Source of the DNA: JBFELU01 sp041551965
GTDB taxonomy: Bacteria; Actinomycetota; Acidimicrobiia; Spongiisociales; UBA11373
Direction of reading: 5' to 3'
Assembly (NCBI GenBank): GCA_041551965.1
Contig: JBFELU010000011.1
Span: 1-54,234 of the forward strand
DNA length: 54,234 nucleotides
How positions within the stretch are numbered: the first letter of the stretch is position 1; each line of letters begins with the position of its first letter. The notes beneath the pieces are model-generated. The model ran no database searches, had not been told where the DNA came from, and worked only from the letters and a program-made list of their open reading frames with translations. Of this stretch, positions 39,714 to 47,849 are shown piece by piece. Both the position numbers and the translations under genes were made by a program.

Positions 39714-40343
39714 GTGGTGACCGCATCACCGCCGGGCGGCACCGCGGTTCGCTTCTCGACCGCCGACGGCCTGTCGCTCGAGGGCGTCCGTTTTGGTGAA
39801 GGGCCGGCGTGGGTGGTCCTCGGCCACATGCGGCCCGCAGACATGACCTCGTGGTTCGACTTCGCCATGGCGGCGGCCGATCGGGGCTTGGTGGCGCTCA
39901 CCTACAACAACCGGGGCTATGGAGCCTCCGACGGGGACCGTGAGGACTACGACGTGGGGATCGACGCCCTGGCGGCGATCCGATTCGCCCGGGAAGGCGG
40001 CGCCGAGAAGATCTTCTATGTGGGGGCGTCGATGAACGGGACCGCGGCACTGTATGTCGGTGCCCGGGAGGATCTCGCCGGCATCGCGAGCCTGTCGGGG
40101 GTGCCCGAGTTCGCCGGAACCGATGGCATGGGGTCGACGGCCGCCGTCGGTGCGCCCAAGCTCTTCGTGGCGGCCCGCGACGACGGGAACAGGTGGGAAT
40201 TCGCCGAGGCCTTCTACCGGGCCTCGTCGGAGCCGCGAACGCTTCTCCTCTTCGATGCGGGGGGCCACGGCACCGCCATGTTCGAAGAGAACGAAGCCGA
40301 GCTCACCGGAGCTCTCCTCGACTTCCTGACCACCTACGCCTAG
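39714..40343 (+). CDS. Alpha/beta hydrolase
   Basis: A 209-aa small alpha/beta hydrolase. The nucleophile elbow is VGASMNGTAALY (GxSxxG), the acid is probably Asp in VAARDDG, and the His is GGHGTAMF; an HMRPADM strand replaces the usual HG oxyanion segment. It starts at GTG 39714 (or the adjacent GTG 39717). It is the last gene of the rightward operon. Its TAG stop shares the CTAG tetranucleotide with the stop of the convergent LLM gene. Confidence 0.8.
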   Translation: MVTASPPGGTAVRFSTADGLSLEGVRFGEGPAWVVLGHMRPADMTSWFDFAMAAADRGLVALTYNNRGYGASDGDREDYDVGIDALAAIRFAREGGAEKIFYVGASMNGTAALYVGAREDLAGIASLSGVPEFAGTDGMGSTAAVGAPKLFVAARDDGNRWEFAEAFYRASSEPRTLLLFDAGGHGTAMFEENEAELTGALLDFLTTYA

Positions 40344-41200
40344 GCGATCACCGGCTGGAGCTGCTCGGCCAGAGCCCCCAGCTTGGCGGGCTCGAAGGGT
40401 GCCGAGAACTGGGCGATGATGTGCTCCGCCCCGGCCTCGCGGTATCGGGCGGCCAGTTCGGCGAACTCCCCCGGATCGCCGTCGGCCTTCACCTTGACGG
40501 AGACCTCGATCTCCGCGGGGTCCCGCCCCACGTCGGCGCAGTGGCGGTGAAGGACATCGAGCTTGTGGGCCAGCACCTCCGGCTCGCCCCCGGGGAGATT
40601 CCACTGATCGGCCCAGCGAGCCGCGATCCGCAACGTCCGTTTCTCCCCGACGCCGCCGATCACGATCGGCGGCCGGGGCTTCTGGATCGGCTTGGGCTCG
40701 CATCGGGCATCGCGCAAACGGTGAAACGGGCCGTCGAAGTCGGTGATCTCCCTGGTGAGCAGCGAGTCCACGATCTCGCAGGTCTCGGAGAGCCGGTCGA
40801 AGCGTTCCGTCCACGAGGGGAGCGGGATGTCGTAGGCCACGTGCTCTTCCTCGGCCCACCCGGTCCCCAGCCCGATCTCCAGGCGGCCACCCGAGATCAC
40901 GTCGACGGTGGCGGCCATGTTGGCCAGCACCGCCGGGTGGCGGTAGGTGTTGCCGGTGACGAGGATCCCGAGCCGGACCCGGGTCACCATGCCGCTCAAC
41001 GCGGCCAGCATCGTCCAGCCCTCGAAGACCGGCCCCACCCCGCTGCCCATCAGCCCGGGCTTGCCGCCTCCCACGATCGGCAGGAAGTGGTCGTAGGTCC
41101 ATCCGGCGTCGTAGAGGGGGATCCGATCGCCCTCCCTCCAGAAGTCGAGGATCGGCCCCCACTCGCTGTTCTGGGCCCGGGTCTTGAAGGACGCTCGCAT
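40340..41200 (-). CDS. LLM-class (F420-type) flavin oxidoreductase
   Basis: A 286-aa luciferase-like monooxygenase-fold protein. The blocks RVRLGILVTGNTYRHPAVLANMAA (split), DVISGGRLEIGLGTGWAEEEHVAYDI and KPRPPIVIGGVGEKRTL are typical of F420-dependent actinobacterial members. The cofactor could be F420 or FMN. An AGGAGG site precedes the ATG at 41200. It is the last gene of the leftward operon; a longer upstream frame belongs to the PHP gene region and is rejected. Confidence 0.88.
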   Translation of the reverse strand: MRASFKTRAQNSEWGPILDFWREGDRIPLYDAGWTYDHFLPIVGGGKPGLMGSGVGPVFEGWTMLAALSGMVTRVRLGILVTGNTYRHPAVLANMAATVDVISGGRLEIGLGTGWAEEEHVAYDIPLPSWTERFDRLSETCEIVDSLLTREITDFDGPFHRLRDARCEPKPIQKPRPPIVIGGVGEKRTLRIAARWADQWNLPGGEPEVLAHKLDVLHRHCADVGRDPAEIEVSVKVKADGDPGEFAELAARYREAGAEHIIAQFSAPFEPAKLGALAEQLQPVIA

Positions 41201-41217
41201 GTGACCTCCTGGGTGAG

Positions 41218-42099
41218 CTAGGTGATGGGAATGAGGGAACGCTGCCGAGCCTCGAAACGCGCCGTGTGGGTGTACCCGGCCTCGAGCGCGGCGCGACGCA
41301 GCTCGGCATGGCCCCAACCCGCCTGCTCGGGAACGTGGCCGTCGCTGGCAAAGGTGATGTCCAGACCCGCCTCCCGGAACATCCTCACCAGCGTCGGGCC
41401 GGGGTAGATCTCTTCGACGGGGTGCCGGAGCCCACCGCTGTTGAGCTCGACGGCGACGCCGCTCGCCTTCGCCGCGGCGACGAACTCGGCATAGAGGTCG
41501 ATGGGCTCGGGATCGAGCCGGTGGCCCAGGTACTTGACCCGGTCCACATGGGCCAGGATGTCGACGGTGCCCGAGGCCGCCAGTTCGGTCTCGAGAGCAA
41601 AGAACTGTTCGTAGACCCTGCGGTGTCCCCGCCGTTCCCATTCTGTGATCGAGTGGGTGCGATCGAACCACCATCCGTCGATCCAATGGATCGAGCCGAT
41701 CAGCACGTCCCAGGGATAGGGCTCGATGAGCTCGAGGACAGCCTCGATGGACTCCGGGAAGAAGTCCACCTCCAACCCGAGCAAGACCGGGAGGCCGGCG
41801 TCCTTGGCGCCCAGGATCGACTCGACGTAGCGCTCCAGGGACATGGTGCGGTCGGCACGGACGTCGTCCTCGGTGTGGAAGGCGACCTCCGGGTCGTCGG
41901 CCTTCTCCCAGAACGGTCCCAGGAGCTCGGTGGACTCGACGCAGCGGTAGAGGTGCTCGGTGAAAGCCAGTTCGGCGACGCCGATCTCGGCCGCCGTCTC
42001 CACGAACCGTTCGATGTGTTCGAGCGGGTAGACCTCCGGTGGGACGGGCACCGAGCGGTCCCGCCGATGAGGGTACAGATGGAGATGGGAGTCGCTCAT
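41218..42099 (-). CDS. PHP-domain phosphoesterase (histidinol-phosphatase-like)
   Basis: A 293-aa PHP protein. Metal ligands are visible in SDSHLHLYPH, in ELAFTEHLYR, and in LLGLEVDFFPE. The later blocks IGSIHWIDGWWFD, ILAHVDRVKYLGH and DITFASDGHVPEQAGWG complete the trinuclear site. HisK-like members hydrolyse histidinol phosphate, but in a catabolic operon it may dephosphorylate a pathway intermediate, which would fit a phosphorylated substrate. ATGA overlap with the MFS gene. Confidence 0.85.
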   Translation of the reverse strand: MSDSHLHLYPHRRDRSVPVPPEVYPLEHIERFVETAAEIGVAELAFTEHLYRCVESTELLGPFWEKADDPEVAFHTEDDVRADRTMSLERYVESILGAKDAGLPVLLGLEVDFFPESIEAVLELIEPYPWDVLIGSIHWIDGWWFDRTHSITEWERRGHRRVYEQFFALETELAASGTVDILAHVDRVKYLGHRLDPEPIDLYAEFVAAAKASGVAVELNSGGLRHPVEEIYPGPTLVRMFREAGLDITFASDGHVPEQAGWGHAELRRAALEAGYTHTARFEARQRSLIPIT

Positions 42100-43325
42100 G
42101 CTCGCGTGCCGGACGCCACGGCCATGCCCGCGTCGCGATCGGTGATCCACACCCACACCATGATGGCCGTCGCCGCGGCCAACGCCCCCGCCGTGCTCCA
42201 CCAGGCGGCTTCGTAGGAGACGTGCTCGGCGAGCAGACCGAAGAGGACCGGCCCGGCTGCGGCCCCCACGTAGGTCCCGGTGTGGGCGATGCCGGTGGCG
42301 GTGGCCGGGGCCTCCGGATTGGCGCTCACCACCGCAAAAGTGAGGAGCCCAGACCACCCCCATCCGCCGATGAAACCGACGAGGCTTCCGGCCACCACCC
42401 AGCTTCGCCCGCCGGTCGCCACCACGACGAGGCCCAGCGCGCCCGCCGCCAGCAGAGCGGCGATCCCGAGGAGGCCGGCATGCTGCCGCCGGTCGATGAG
42501 CCAGCCGGCGATGAGCCGGGTCACGATGCCGGCGGAGCTCCCCAGCGCAAGCAGCAGACCGGCCGTTCCCTCGGCGAAGCCGACGTCGACGGCGTAGACC
42601 ACCACGAAGGAGGCGAGGGAGTCCACGGCTCCGATCCCGAGTGCGGCGGCGAGGGCGAGGAGGGCCAGGGTCCGCATTGGTGTTCGCACTCGCGCCGGTC
42701 GAGCCGAGGGACGCGCCGGCCCTTGCGAGGCTCGGCGTTCGGACGGCACGGCGACGGCCGCCGCGACGGCGAGCACAGCGGCCGTCACGAAGGCCCAGCG
42801 CCATCCGACGGTGAGCCCGAAGGCCGGTACGGCGAGGCCGCCCAGCATGGTCGCTCCGGGGACGGCGACGTGCTGGACCCCGAACAGGAATCCGTAGTTG
42901 CGAGGAGGCACCGAGCGGGCGAGGGCCAGATTGGCCGAGGACTTGGAGGCCGTGGCCGTCAGGCCACCCAAGACGAAGAGGAGCCCGATGACCCAGGCCT
43001 CGCGGGCGATGAGGGCGATCGCGAGCAGAGTGATGGCACTGCCGAGGGCCGCCGCCCGCAGCACCTCCGACCAACCGCGCCACTCGGCCACGCGGCCGAG
43101 GGGGGCCGATCCGAGTGCGGAGACCCCGAAGTAGATGCCGAACAGTGCTCCCAGTTCGGCGAGATCGAACCCCAGATCCTCGGTGATCTGCACGGCGAGC
43201 GCGCCGGTCATGAAGCGAGGGAGGACGGCGACTCCGGCGATGGCGACCGCGGCCACCGCCACCGACCATCGGATCCGGTCGGCAGGTTCGAGGGCGTCTG
43301 ATCCGGAGATGGCGCCGCCGCTCAC
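42096..43325 (-). CDS. MFS transporter
   Basis: A 409-aa protein with about 12 membrane helices and a central basic loop (RRASQGPARPSARPARVRTP). The helix 2-3 loop GSAPLGRVAEWRGWSEVLR matches the MFS motif. Its role may be uptake or export of the island's substrate or product. The GTG at 43325 overlaps the MBL stop (GTGA). Confidence 0.85.
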   Translation of the reverse strand: MSGGAISGSDALEPADRIRWSVAVAAVAIAGVAVLPRFMTGALAVQITEDLGFDLAELGALFGIYFGVSALGSAPLGRVAEWRGWSEVLRAAALGSAITLLAIALIAREAWVIGLLFVLGGLTATASKSSANLALARSVPPRNYGFLFGVQHVAVPGATMLGGLAVPAFGLTVGWRWAFVTAAVLAVAAAVAVPSERRASQGPARPSARPARVRTPMRTLALLALAAALGIGAVDSLASFVVVYAVDVGFAEGTAGLLLALGSSAGIVTRLIAGWLIDRRQHAGLLGIAALLAAGALGLVVVATGGRSWVVAGSLVGFIGGWGWSGLLTFAVVSANPEAPATATGIAHTGTYVGAAAGPVLFGLLAEHVSYEAAWWSTAGALAAATAIMVWVWITDRDAGMAVASGTRA

Positions 43326-44179
43326 CCGGCCGCGGTCATCTTGTCCCACAGCGATGCCGCGTTGAGGCTCATGATGTGATCCATCATGTACTCCTGACCG
43401 ATGTCGACCGGGTAGCGATCCTGGAAGTTGACCCGCTCGATGGTCACGTCCCGGCTCCAGCCCTTGGCGACGGCGGCGGCAACCGCGCTGACCCAATCCA
43501 GGAGGTTGCTGCGCTGGGTGTCGAGGTAATCCTTGGGTTGGACCGGGCCGTGCCCGGGGAGGATGTAGTCGATGTCGAGGGTGCGGATGCGCTCCAGCGC
43601 AGTCAGCCATCCGTCGACGTCGGAGGTCATCAACCATGTCTGGCATTCGCTGAAGATCGTGTCGCCGGTCATCACCACCTTCTTGTCGGGCACGTACACG
43701 GCGACCTGCCCCGGAGTGTGGCCGGGTGTGTGGAGGAGTTGGAACACGGTGTCACCGACGCGCAGCTCGACGTCGCCGGTGAAGACGATCTCGGGCCGGT
43801 TCATGTCCTGCTCGTAGACGTCGCGCTCCGGAAAGATCGCCGCGCCTTCGGGATCATCGGTGGGGATGGCCTCCTTGGCGTACTCGAAGGGATCGAGATC
43901 GGCGCCGACCACCATGAAGTTGTCGTCGACGCCCTGGTGGGCGATCACCGGGAAGTCACCCTTGAAGTAGTAGTTGCCGAAGATGTGATCGACGTGGTGC
44001 TCCGTGTTGATCAGGTAGCGGATCGGGCCGTGTTCCTCCGCTTCCTTGCGCATCGCCACGGCGCGCGTCGGCAGCTGGGGCGTGTCGATGACGACGACGC
44101 CGTCCGAGGTGACGACGAAACTCGGGTTGCACCCCCGAATCGTCGTGTCGGTGAACACATTGTCGGTGACCTTCTGCAT
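43322..44179 (-). CDS. Metallo-beta-lactamase-fold hydrolase with altered first metal motif
   Basis: A 285-aa MBL-fold protein. The core motif reads NTEHHVDHIFGN: Glu60 takes the place of the first His of HxHxDH, while His62, Asp64 and His65 are kept. The other ligands are His154 (HTPGHT), Asp173 (TGDTIF) and His210 (LPGHGP), so a dimetal site with a Glu ligand is possible. Many such proteins are lactonases or thioesterases. ATG at 44179; the gap to the SDR gene is 30 nt. Confidence 0.85.
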   Translation of the reverse strand: MQKVTDNVFTDTTIRGCNPSFVVTSDGVVVIDTPQLPTRAVAMRKEAEEHGPIRYLINTEHHVDHIFGNYYFKGDFPVIAHQGVDDNFMVVGADLDPFEYAKEAIPTDDPEGAAIFPERDVYEQDMNRPEIVFTGDVELRVGDTVFQLLHTPGHTPGQVAVYVPDKKVVMTGDTIFSECQTWLMTSDVDGWLTALERIRTLDIDYILPGHGPVQPKDYLDTQRSNLLDWVSAVAAAVAKGWSRDVTIERVNFQDRYPVDIGQEYMMDHIMSLNAASLWDKMTAAG

Positions 44180-44209
44180 CGTTGCCGTCCTTGTCGTCGT
44201 CGTTCGTTG

Positions 44210-44995
44210 CTACTGCGTCGCGGTGAGCCCGCCGTCGATTCCGAGGATCTGCCCGGTGACGAACGAGGCGGCATCGGAGCAGAACATGATCACGGGCCCG
44301 ACGAGGTCGGAGGTCTCGCCCACCCGGCCGATCGGGATCCGGCTCACCACACCGGCCTTGAAGTCGGGATCGTCGAGCAGCATGGCCACCTGGGGAGTGT
44401 CCACGAAGGTGGGCGAGATGGCGTTGACGGTGATCCCGTGCTTGGCCCACTCCGTCGCCCACTGTCTGGTGAGAGAGTTGATGGCGCCCTTGGCGGCGAC
44501 GTAGGCGGAGTACCCGGCGTTGATGCCGAGTTGCCCCCTCACCGACGAGATGTTCACCACCCGGCCGCCGCGGCCCCCCTCGATCATGGCCCGCACCGCC
44601 GCCTGCGTGGGTAGGAGGACCGCCGTCAGGTTGAGATCCATGATCCAGTCCCATTCCTTCTCGGGGTACTCCTGGGCGTCGAAGAGGACCTTGCCGGCTC
44701 CGCCCCCGATGGCGTTGACGATGATGTCGACCCGGCCGAAGTGGTCGAGCGTCTCGGCCACCGCCCGATCGGCGTCTTCCTTCACCGTGCAATCGGCGGC
44801 GATCGCCAATGGGTTCGAGCCGGACTCACGCATGCGGGCGCAGGTCTCGGCGAGGCCGTCGCCGTCGCGGTCGACGATGGCCAACTCGGCGCCCGCCTGA
44901 CAGAGGCCTCCGGCGATGGCGGCGCCGATCGCCCCGCTGCCGCCGGGGATGATCGCCACCCTTCCGTCGAGCTTGAACATGTCAACCTGGCTCAT
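44210..44995 (-). CDS. Short-chain dehydrogenase/reductase
   Basis: A 261-aa SDR. The cofactor motif is IPGGSGAIGAAIA, with Asp in IVDRDGD favouring NAD. The catalytic set is Ser in NISSVRG and Tyr/Lys in YSAYVAAKG. The C-terminus ends with the usual TGQILGIDGGLTA. It probably oxidises a hydroxy acid or sugar derivative in the pathway. ATGA overlap with the transketolase C-terminal subunit. Confidence 0.9.
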   Translation of the reverse strand: MSQVDMFKLDGRVAIIPGGSGAIGAAIAGGLCQAGAELAIVDRDGDGLAETCARMRESGSNPLAIAADCTVKEDADRAVAETLDHFGRVDIIVNAIGGGAGKVLFDAQEYPEKEWDWIMDLNLTAVLLPTQAAVRAMIEGGRGGRVVNISSVRGQLGINAGYSAYVAAKGAINSLTRQWATEWAKHGITVNAISPTFVDTPQVAMLLDDPDFKAGVVSRIPIGRVGETSDLVGPVIMFCSDAASFVTGQILGIDGGLTATQ

Positions 44996-45954
44996 GGTGC
45001 GTCCTTTCCGCGGGCCTCCCCGACGAGGCGCCGGATGTTCGCCGCGGTCTTGTCCACCGAGATCCCGTACTTCTCCAGGAGGGCATCGTTGGGTCCCGAT
45101 TCCCCGAACGTGTCGGCGAGCCCGATGCGCTTGACGGGAACCGGATGGTGCTCGGAGAGGGTTTCCGCGATTGCCCCGCCCAATCCTCCGATGATCGTGT
45201 GCTCTTCCGACGTGATCACGAAGCCGGTCTTGCGGGCGGCCGCCACGATCCCATCGGTGTCGAGGGGCTTGATGGTGGGGACGTGCACCAGATGGACGTC
45301 GATGCCCTCGGCGGCCAGCTGTTCGGCGGCTTCGAAGACCCGGGTCGTCTGCACTCCCGACGAGAACACGGTCACGTCGTTGCCTTCCCGAACGACCGTG
45401 GCATTGCCCAGTTCGAACCGGTAGGAGTCGTCGAACAGGATCGGTGTGTCGGGGCGCGTGAGGCGGAGATAGACCGGCCCGTCGTATTCGACGATCGAGG
45501 CGATCGCCTGCCGCGTCTCGACCTCGTCGGCGGGGGCGACGACCACCATGTTCGCCATCGCCCGCATGACGGCGACGTCGTCGAACATAAGGTGGGTCTT
45601 CCCGGTCATGCCCGCCAGCAATCCCGCATAGCCGCCGGTGATCTTGACGTTCAGCTTGGGCTGGGCGATCAGCACCCGTATCGAGTCGAGTGCCCGGGCC
45701 ACCGCAAAGCAGGCGAACGTCGAGACGAACGGGATGAACCCGACGGTGGCCATTCCCGCCGCCACCCCGAGCAGGTTCTGTTCCGCGATGCCCATCTGGA
45801 AGAAGCGGTCGGGGTGGGCCGCCTCGAAGATATCGGCCCTCGTGGAGCTGCCGAGGTCCCCGTCGAGGACCACGATGCGCGGGTCGGTCTCGCCGAGTTC
45901 GGCGACGGTCTCGCCGAATGCCACCCGGAGTGCCTTGCCTTTGGGGAGCGTCAT
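44992..45954 (-). CDS. Transketolase-like C-terminal subunit
   Basis: A 320-aa protein equal to the pyrimidine-binding and C-terminal domains of transketolase: VVLDGDLGSSTRADIFEAAHPDRFFQMGIAEQN (split across the domain), GIAEQNLLGVAAGMA, and the C-terminal region TSEEHTIIGGLGGAI. Together with the next gene upstream it forms a split transketolase/DXPS-like enzyme that moves a two-carbon unit between sugar phosphates. ATGA overlap with the N-terminal subunit gene. Confidence 0.9.
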   Translation of the reverse strand: MTLPKGKALRVAFGETVAELGETDPRIVVLDGDLGSSTRADIFEAAHPDRFFQMGIAEQNLLGVAAGMATVGFIPFVSTFACFAVARALDSIRVLIAQPKLNVKITGGYAGLLAGMTGKTHLMFDDVAVMRAMANMVVVAPADEVETRQAIASIVEYDGPVYLRLTRPDTPILFDDSYRFELGNATVVREGNDVTVFSSGVQTTRVFEAAEQLAAEGIDVHLVHVPTIKPLDTDGIVAAARKTGFVITSEEHTIIGGLGGAIAETLSEHHPVPVKRIGLADTFGESGPNDALLEKYGISVDKTAANIRRLVGEARGKDAP

Positions 45955-46826
45955 GCCGCACCTCCATCTTCTCCGAGCTCCGCCAGGGCCGTGGCCAGCT
46001 CCTCGTCGGTGGGTACCCGGCTGTGCCACGTGTAGTCGTTCTCCATGAAGGAGACGCCCTTGCCCTTGATCGTGTGGGCGATGATCGCCGCCGGACCTCC
46101 GGTGTGGTCTCGGGCTCGCTCGATCGTCTCCAGCACTTCGCTCATATCGTGGCCGTCCATCTCGAACACCGTCCACCCGAAGGCCGACCACCGGTCGACG
46201 AGCTGGCTCCCGGTGTAGGGGGGCAGTCGGTGGTCGACGGAGTCGCCGTGCCATCCGAACTGCTGCAGCTTGTTGTGGTCGACGATGGCCACCAGATTGT
46301 CGATGCCGTACCGCTCGGCGACGTGGGCTCCTTCCCAGACGATGCCTTCGTTGCACTCACCGTCACCCAACATGACATAGGTGGTGAAGCCCTTGCCGGC
46401 GGCCCGGGCCCCGAGGGCGATCCCCAACGCCCCGGAGAAGCCGAGGCCGAGGGAACCGGAGGACATGTCGATCCCGGGGGTTCCCGCCATGTCGGGATGG
46501 CCCTGGAGGCGGGAGTCGATCGCGTCGAAGGTGGCCAGCTCTTCGATCGGGAAGTAGCCCCGCATCGCCAGCACCGTGTAGAGCGCGATCGAGGAGTGCC
46601 CCTTCGAGAGCACGAAACGGTCCCGATCGGGCCAGTCGGGTTCCTCCGGGCGGATGTCGAGGATCCGGAAATAGAGGGCGACCAGCATGTCGGTGGCCGA
46701 CAGGGGACCACCGAGGTGCCCGCCGTGTGCCTCGGCGATCGTTTGCACGATGAGGGCCCGCGCCCGGCGGGCGAGATCCTCCAGCTCGGCCACATCGGGG
46801 CCGGCGAGGCTCGTGTCCTTGCTCAC
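45951..46826 (-). CDS. Transketolase-like N-terminal (TPP-binding) subunit
   Basis: A 291-aa subunit with the transketolase His/Gly motifs (EAHGGHLGGPLSATDMLVALY) and the TPP motif LGDGECNEGIVWEGAH ... DHNKLQQFGW. The split N/C arrangement is common for specialised catabolic transketolases. A house-keeping transketolase is probably elsewhere. It lies 16 nt after the cupin gene in the leftward operon. Confidence 0.9.
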   Translation of the reverse strand: MSKDTSLAGPDVAELEDLARRARALIVQTIAEAHGGHLGGPLSATDMLVALYFRILDIRPEEPDWPDRDRFVLSKGHSSIALYTVLAMRGYFPIEELATFDAIDSRLQGHPDMAGTPGIDMSSGSLGLGFSGALGIALGARAAGKGFTTYVMLGDGECNEGIVWEGAHVAERYGIDNLVAIVDHNKLQQFGWHGDSVDHRLPPYTGSQLVDRWSAFGWTVFEMDGHDMSEVLETIERARDHTGGPAAIIAHTIKGKGVSFMENDYTWHSRVPTDEELATALAELGEDGGAA

Positions 46827-46842
46827 TGCGACCTCCTCGTGG

Positions 46843-47211
46843 TCAGTCGTCGTTGTCTTGTTCGTACGATCCGGGCACCACGGGAGGGGAGAACGACGTC
46901 ACCATCTCGAGGGGGCCGGGCCCGTGGGACACCGTGGCATGGTGCAGTCCGACGGGGATGTAGACCGCGGTCCCCGGTTCCAGGGCCACGGTGCCGTCGG
47001 GCGTGACGAGCTCGCCGTGACCGGAGATGATGTAGATGCATTCCTCCTGGGTGGGGTGGACGTGGCCCGGGGGAGCAGAGCCCTCGGGGAACGTCGAGAA
47101 TCCAATCGTCAGGTTCTGAGCCGGGGTGTTCTCGGGACCGATGTAGAGGTACCAGTCCCGTCCCGGGAGGTGGTGGACCTCGACTTCGTCGCGTCGAACT
47201 GCCTTGACCAT
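46843..47211 (-). CDS. Cupin-domain protein (first gene of leftward operon)
   Basis: A 122-aa cupin with metal motif PGHVHPTQEECIYIISGHGEL and second motif LEPGTAVYIPVGLHHATV. The start is the ATG at 47211, with GGGGAGG just upstream. An upstream start at 47241 would lie inside operator site B and was rejected. It may be a pathway isomerase or an effector-binding accessory. It is distinct in sequence from the cupin at 17447. Confidence 0.8.
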   Translation of the reverse strand: MVKAVRRDEVEVHHLPGRDWYLYIGPENTPAQNLTIGFSTFPEGSAPPGHVHPTQEECIYIISGHGELVTPDGTVALEPGTAVYIPVGLHHATVSHGPGPLEMVTSFSPPVVPGSYEQDNDD

Positions 47212-47239
47212 GCGCCTCCCCTTTGTGGTGTCGGAAATC

Positions 47240-47289
47240 ATCGATTATCGACTATCCGAACGATACGCCCCGGCGCCGGGGGCCGTCAA
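47240..47289 (-). promoter_or_regulatory. Promoter with 13-bp palindromic operator (site B)
   Basis: Read on the - strand, TTGACG (47289-47284) lies 18 bp before TATCGT (47265-47260). The palindrome occupies 47240-47252 (ATCGATTATCGAC on the + strand, one mismatch). It controls the leftward operon starting at 47211, and the geometry is the same as at sites A and C. Confidence 0.75.
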
Positions 47290-47372
47290 CCGGGGCCGGG
47301 CGTTGCGGCGCACGGTGTTTCGGGGCTTTGGGCGGAGCCCGTGCCACCGATGGGGGTGCGGCCGATCGGACC

Positions 47373-47849
47373 CTACGAGAGCGCCTCGAGTTCGGCCTCC
47401 CACCGATCGGCGAGCGGGGCCAGCCTCCTCACCGCAAACTCGATCTGACGCATGCAGCCCTCGCGCCAGACCCCGCTCTCGATGAAGGCTTCGTGATCGG
47501 TGAGCATGTCGTAGCCGGTGAGGTCACGGCAGTCGAGGGCGCCGAACTCCGTTCGAAAGTCCTCGATGAGCCGCTGGATGAATGTCCGGGCGATCCGCTT
47601 CGCTTCCCGGTGGTCGTCGAGGTGCCGCTCGGCGAGGCGGCCGACCGCCAGCGCCGCTCCGGTGATCGCCCCGCAGGCGCCTCCGGAGTAGGCGACCCCC
47701 CCGTTGAGAGCCATCGCCGGCGACGAGTCGGTGGGGTGGGACAGACTGAAGTGCTCCTGGAGCGCCACGAGCACCGTCTCGGCGCATCCGTAGGTGTTCT
47801 CCTCACGGAGGAACAGATCTCGGCTCCGGCTGATCAGCGATTCGGTCAC
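47373..47849 (-). CDS. C_GCAxxG_C_C-family protein
   Basis: A 158-aa protein with the family pattern: Cys in ENTYGCAETV, GGACGAITGAALAVG, Cys in GALDCRDLTG, and Cys near the end in EGCMRQIEFAVRRL. These Cys-rich helical proteins are presumed redox or metal proteins of unknown function. The start GTG at 47849 overlaps the LarA-like stop (GTGA), so the two are translated together. Confidence 0.85.
   Translation of the reverse strand: MTESLISRSRDLFLREENTYGCAETVLVALQEHFSLSHPTDSSPAMALNGGVAYSGGACGAITGAALAVGRLAERHLDDHREAKRIARTFIQRLIEDFRTEFGALDCRDLTGYDMLTDHEAFIESGVWREGCMRQIEFAVRRLAPLADRWEAELEALS

Noticed and set aside
41218..43269. A much longer PHP-protein frame
   Set aside because: The extra 390 codons are an out-of-frame reading of the MFS gene; the PHP start at 42099 overlaps the MFS stop as ATGA.
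44210..45967. A possible fusion of the SDR with an upstream domain
   Set aside because: The upstream part is a shadow of the transketolase C-terminal subunit; SDR proteins start at the MFKLDGRVAIIPGG region.
44992..46826. DXP synthase or second E1 subunits
   Set aside because: The split N/C transketolase motifs (GHLGG, GDGECNEG and GIAEQN) fit transketolase better; DXPS is a single longer chain.
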